NCBI GenBank assembly: GCA_902633655.1
Contig: CACPHA010000005.1
Span: 1 to 49,186, forward strand
Source of the DNA: Paracoccaceae bacterium
GTDB taxonomy: Bacteria > Pseudomonadota > Alphaproteobacteria > Rhodobacterales > Rhodobacteraceae
DNA: 49,186 nt
Reading direction: 5' to 3'
Positions within the stretch are counted from its first letter, which is position 1, and each line of letters starts with the position of its first letter. Of this stretch, positions 46,496 through 49,186 are shown piece after piece. Position numbers and translations under genes: made by a program. Under the pieces are notes generated by a model. The model had not been told where the DNA came from, did no database searches, and was given only the letters and a program-made list of their open reading frames with translations.

Positions 46496-47803
46496 TCACA
46501 CTAATCCCGTTAAATCAAACTTTTCGTGTGGAAAATATTTTTCTAATCGAATATCGGCTGATCGTGCGTGCCCTTCCATTCCCTCGAGACGAGAAATACG
46601 GGCTGTTGCTACAGCAACTTGCTTGGATCCCTCACGGGTCGCCCTCTGCCATGTGACAATTTTCATAAATTTATGGACTGATAAACCACCAGTATAAGAT
46701 GCTGCGCCTGAGGTCGGAAGCACATGATTGGTTCCCGATGCTTTATCACCATATGAAACAGTTGTTTCCTCACCTAGAAATAAGGAACCGTAGCAACTAA
46801 GCCTATTAAACCACCAATCTAAATCATTGGCTTGTACGGTGAGGTGCTCTGGAGCATAGCTATCTGCAGTTGCTGCCATTTCTTCCCGATTTTGGCATAA
46901 GATAACTTCAGCATAATCCCGCCATGCTGCAAGTGCATTATTTCTGTTAAGCTCTGGCAAGTCTTCAATTAATCTAGGAACCAAGTTCAAAATTTTTTCC
47001 GCCAGAGAACGGGTATCTGTTACAAGCCAGACGGGCGAGTTATAACCATGTTCAGCTTGGCTGACTAAATCAGTTGCGACAAAAAGTGCATCGGCACTTG
47101 CATCGGCAAGGATGCAGCTGTCTGTTGGGCCGGCGAGCATGTCAATACCAACCTGTCCAAAAAGTTTGCGTTTTGCTTCTGCAACATATTGATTTCCTGG
47201 CCCAACCAGGATATTCGCTTTAGGCAATCCAAAAAGTCCATATGCCATTGCTGCCAGACCTTGTACTCCACCCATTGCAAGTATCTGATCCGCTCCACAA
47301 ATATGCGCTGCATAGATGATTGCAGGTGTGATGCCGATCTTAGGGGCTGGTGGGGAGCATGCGATAATATGTTTGCATCCTGCAACTTTAGCAGTTGTAA
47401 CCGTCATTATTGCGCTAGAAATATGGCTGTATCGGCCGCCTGGCACGTAACAACCTGCTATGTTTATTGGAATCGCTTTTTGGCCAAGAATCAAACCTGG
47501 TTCTACTTCGTATTCAAAGTTGGAGACGGTAGATTTCTGAGCTTCGGCAAACCTCCTTACATTGTTATGACTGGACAGTATATCTGCTTTGAGTTTATCT
47601 GAAACTAAACAACTTGCATAATCAATTTCTTGCCGTGACAAAATAGCCGGCCCGTTATAACGATCATATAGCGCTGAATACTCCAAAGCTTTCGTTTCAC
47701 CTCCCGATTCAATATCGGCAAGAATAGTTCGGACAGTTGTACTTACTTCAGGTGGGTCTGATTTTGAAGTTAAAGTTGCTTTTTTTAGGTATTCATAAGC
47801 CAT
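46496..47803 (-). CDS. hpsN: HisD-like NAD-dependent dehydrogenase (HpsN/sulfopropanediol type)
   Basis: This 435-residue member of the histidinol dehydrogenase superfamily resembles (R)-sulfopropanediol 3-dehydrogenase (HpsN) more than true HisD. AGCYVPGGRYSHISSAIMTV, GVQGLAAMAYGLFGLPKANI, VGPGNQYVAEAKRKLFGQVG and GIDMLAGPTDS are all present, with SYAPEHLTVQ and TRISRLEGMEGHAR-like text at the end. GGAG precedes the ATG. HpsN oxidises dihydroxypropanesulfonate, a marine organosulfur compound, but no other hps gene is visible here. Other alcohols are possible, and it stands alone between the TerC gene and the reductase remnant. Confidence 0.8.
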   Translation of the reverse strand: MAYEYLKKATLTSKSDPPEVSTTVRTILADIESGGETKALEYSALYDRYNGPAILSRQEIDYASCLVSDKLKADILSSHNNVRRFAEAQKSTVSNFEYEVEPGLILGQKAIPINIAGCYVPGGRYSHISSAIMTVTTAKVAGCKHIIACSPPAPKIGITPAIIYAAHICGADQILAMGGVQGLAAMAYGLFGLPKANILVGPGNQYVAEAKRKLFGQVGIDMLAGPTDSCILADASADALFVATDLVSQAEHGYNSPVWLVTDTRSLAEKILNLVPRLIEDLPELNRNNALAAWRDYAEVILCQNREEMAATADSYAPEHLTVQANDLDWWFNRLSCYGSLFLGEETTVSYGDKASGTNHVLPTSGAASYTGGLSVHKFMKIVTWQRATREGSKQVAVATARISRLEGMEGHARSADIRLEKYFPHEKFDLTGLV

Positions 47804-47887
47804 CTAATCTCCACTTATTAGCATATTTAGCCATGTATATCTTTCGCCTAATTCGAATTTTTTGTGCTTCCAAACGTGATTAGAAAT

Positions 47888-48553
47888 TTAATGTCCTTTT
47901 CCAAAATCAAAACCATTTATAAATCCGAGCATTGGCCCAATGCCATGAGAATTATCGAAAAAACCTCGAAAAAGCATTTCAGCAGCTACGTAGATTAGTA
48001 CAGCTAACCCTATCCAGCTAATCCAGCGATAGGAAGCTAAGAGGTGCATTATCAAAGTAGCTGCAAATGCCATTAGAACAATTGCTAATCCGAGGCCGAA
48101 TACCAGCATTGTAGTATCGCCATCGGCTATTGCTGCCACTGCTAGGACGTTGTCTAAAGACATTGAAACGTCAGCAATGGTAATTGAAACAAGAGCTGAA
48201 AAAAGGGTCTTTTTGTTAGTTTTTGTCGGCGCCTGCGCGATGGTCATGTTCGACATTTGTAAAGCTTTAGTTTGCTCCTCGGAGCTTTGACGAATTTCAA
48301 CAAATAATCGCCAACAAACCCAAAACAAAAGTACAGACCCGAAGAATAAGATACCTGGTATCGCCAACAGCTTTGTTGCAATAATAGCGAAAATAATTCT
48401 TAAAACGGCGGCAATTACCATTCCATAAAAAATCGCTGTCTTACGCAATTCGGGGGACAAACCAGCTGCAGCCATACCGATGATAAGTGCGTTGTCTCCT
48501 GATAATATTAGGTCTGCAATAATGATCTGCCCAAAATCGAGTGCTTGATCCAT
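47888..48553 (-). CDS. TerC-family membrane protein
   Basis: This 221-residue integral membrane protein of the TerC/YjbE type has about seven hydrophobic segments. The two conserved acidic elements are LSGDNALIIGMAAAG at the N-terminus and ADVSMSLDNVLAVAAIADGD in the middle, which in related proteins are linked to metal (Mn) export. A charged loop near residues 86-115 separates the halves. It starts 2 nt after the GMC stop behind GGGAG, so the two are probably co-transcribed. Its metal link is inference. Confidence 0.9.
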   Translation of the reverse strand: MDQALDFGQIIIADLILSGDNALIIGMAAAGLSPELRKTAIFYGMVIAAVLRIIFAIIATKLLAIPGILFFGSVLLFWVCWRLFVEIRQSSEEQTKALQMSNMTIAQAPTKTNKKTLFSALVSITIADVSMSLDNVLAVAAIADGDTTMLVFGLGLAIVLMAFAATLIMHLLASYRWISWIGLAVLIYVAAEMLFRGFFDNSHGIGPMLGFINGFDFGKGH

Positions 48554-48555
48554 TA

Positions 48556-49186
48556 TTAAGTGTCTCCCTCCAGTATCATGTCTGAAACTTTTTCACCAAT
48601 CATGATTGAGGGTGCATTGGTATTCCCTGAAGTTATAGTTGGCATTATTGACGCATCTGCGACGCGCAGACCTCTCACACCATGTACACGTAGGCGCGCG
48701 TCTACTACACTCATCAGGTCCGAGCCCATTTTGCAGGTTCCGGTAGGATGATAAATCGTTACTGCCGTGTTTCGCGCCCACTCTAATATACCCTCTTCAT
48801 CATCCATAGAAATTGTTTGGCCGGGAGAGTATTCTTCAGTAATATGCTTTTCCAAAGGATCAGTGGCTGCTATTTCCCGCGCTATTTGAATACCTCGAAT
48901 AATAGTCTTTTGATCCATTTTTGTAGCTAGGTAGTTGGGATATATCGCCGGATAAATTCGACTATCTGGCGACTTTAGCTTAATACTTCCAGTGCTTTCA
49001 GGGCGTAGCTGAAGTACTGATGTAGTGAATGCGGAAAAAGGATGCGTTCCCTCCATAATATTGTTTGCGCTGAAGGGTTGGATGTGAAACTGAATGTCAG
49101 GAGTTTCAAGATCGGGGTGCGTTTTCAAGAAGCCGGTGCCCAAACTTGCAGCCATTGTCATCGGTCCAGTTCGTTTAATTGTGTAT
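48556..49186 (-). CDS. GMC oxidoreductase (choline dehydrogenase-like), C-terminal part
   Basis: The frame is open to the window edge, so about 210 C-terminal residues are seen and the FAD-binding N-terminus is outside. [47 protein letters not shown] (active-site His) and [20 protein letters not shown] are characteristic of GMC enzymes. It would oxidise an alcohol using FAD. Its stop is directly followed by the terC start. The substrate cannot be told. Confidence 0.9.
   Translation of the reverse strand, partial: YTIKRTGPMTMAASLGTGFLKTHPDLETPDIQFHIQPFSANNIMEGTHPFSAFTTSVLQLRPESTGSIKLKSPDSRIYPAIYPNYLATKMDQKTIIRGIQIAREIAATDPLEKHITEEYSPGQTISMDDEEGILEWARNTAVTIYHPTGTCKMGSDLMSVVDARLRVHGVRGLRVADASIMPTITSGNTNAPSIMIGEKVSDMILEGDT

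Noticed and set aside
1-49186. CRISPR arrays, insertion sequences, rRNA and tRNA genes
   Set aside because: None was recognised on reading either strand; short tRNAs cannot be fully excluded without a covariance search.

Overview
The window looks like the replication-origin region of a low-GC alphaproteobacterium, most likely of the Rhodobacterales. GC is in the low 40s by eye and was not computed. The evidence is gene order. rph-rdgB-hemW is followed by parB-parA-rsmG-mnmG-mnmE-rho on the minus strand. An AT-rich gap with DnaA-box sequences comes next, then maf-aroE-coaE-dnaQ on the plus strand. SecB, a Tim44-like protein, a SitABCD metal transporter and an ALDH16-type double-domain aldehyde dehydrogenase next to deoC fit the same group. 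No rRNA, tRNA, insertion sequence or CRISPR array was recognised.

Layout. 1-2079: RNase PH end, RdgB, HemW. 2162-8962 (minus): chromosome partitioning (ParAB with two parS sites lying inside rsmG and at the start of mnmG), tRNA wobble modification (MnmE/MnmG), 16S methylation (RsmG), and Rho, which is split by a one-base insertion. 8963-9635: probable oriC, with transcription diverging from it. 9636-14811: maf, aroE, coaE, dnaQ, secB, fxsA, Tim44-like, Smr. 15207-18901: a form II carbon-monoxide-dehydrogenase-like operon (S-L-M) whose large subunit is broken. 19034-22723: lysine/peptidoglycan precursor genes dapD and dapE with two companions and a decayed glycosyltransferase. 22779-26145: RNase R and an MltB-like transglycosylase. 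26172-29539: ALDH16 and DeoC. 29607-33563: a Mn/Fe/Zn-type ABC transporter behind a duplicated palindromic operator.

33566-34744 is a gene graveyard: a SnoaL-like cyclase remnant and a sterol-desaturase remnant meet tail to tail at what looks like a deletion scar. After a class II aldolase, HU, an EamA transporter and aroC comes the most unusual part (38684-46072, minus). It is a seven-gene catabolic operon in which every junction is a 4-nt stop/start overlap. It encodes a Rieske dioxygenase (alpha, beta), an acyl-CoA ligase, a thiolase-fold protein lacking the usual nucleophilic cysteine, a DUF35 protein fused to a degenerate SDR, a cyclase-family hydrolase and an SDR. The natural reading is hydroxylation, CoA activation and carbon-carbon cleavage of an unknown cyclic or aromatic carboxylate. 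The cognate reductase survives only as a remnant upstream. A HisD-like (HpsN-type) dehydrogenase, a TerC protein and a GMC oxidoreductase end the window.

A recurring theme is decay. There are five eroded accessory genes (coxL, a DUF2064 glycosyltransferase, a SnoaL-like gene, a sterol desaturase and a dioxygenase reductase), and many lesions look like C-to-T or G-to-A changes. Two others (rho, coxL) are single-base additions in A/T runs that could be real, tolerated by slippage, or sequencing errors.
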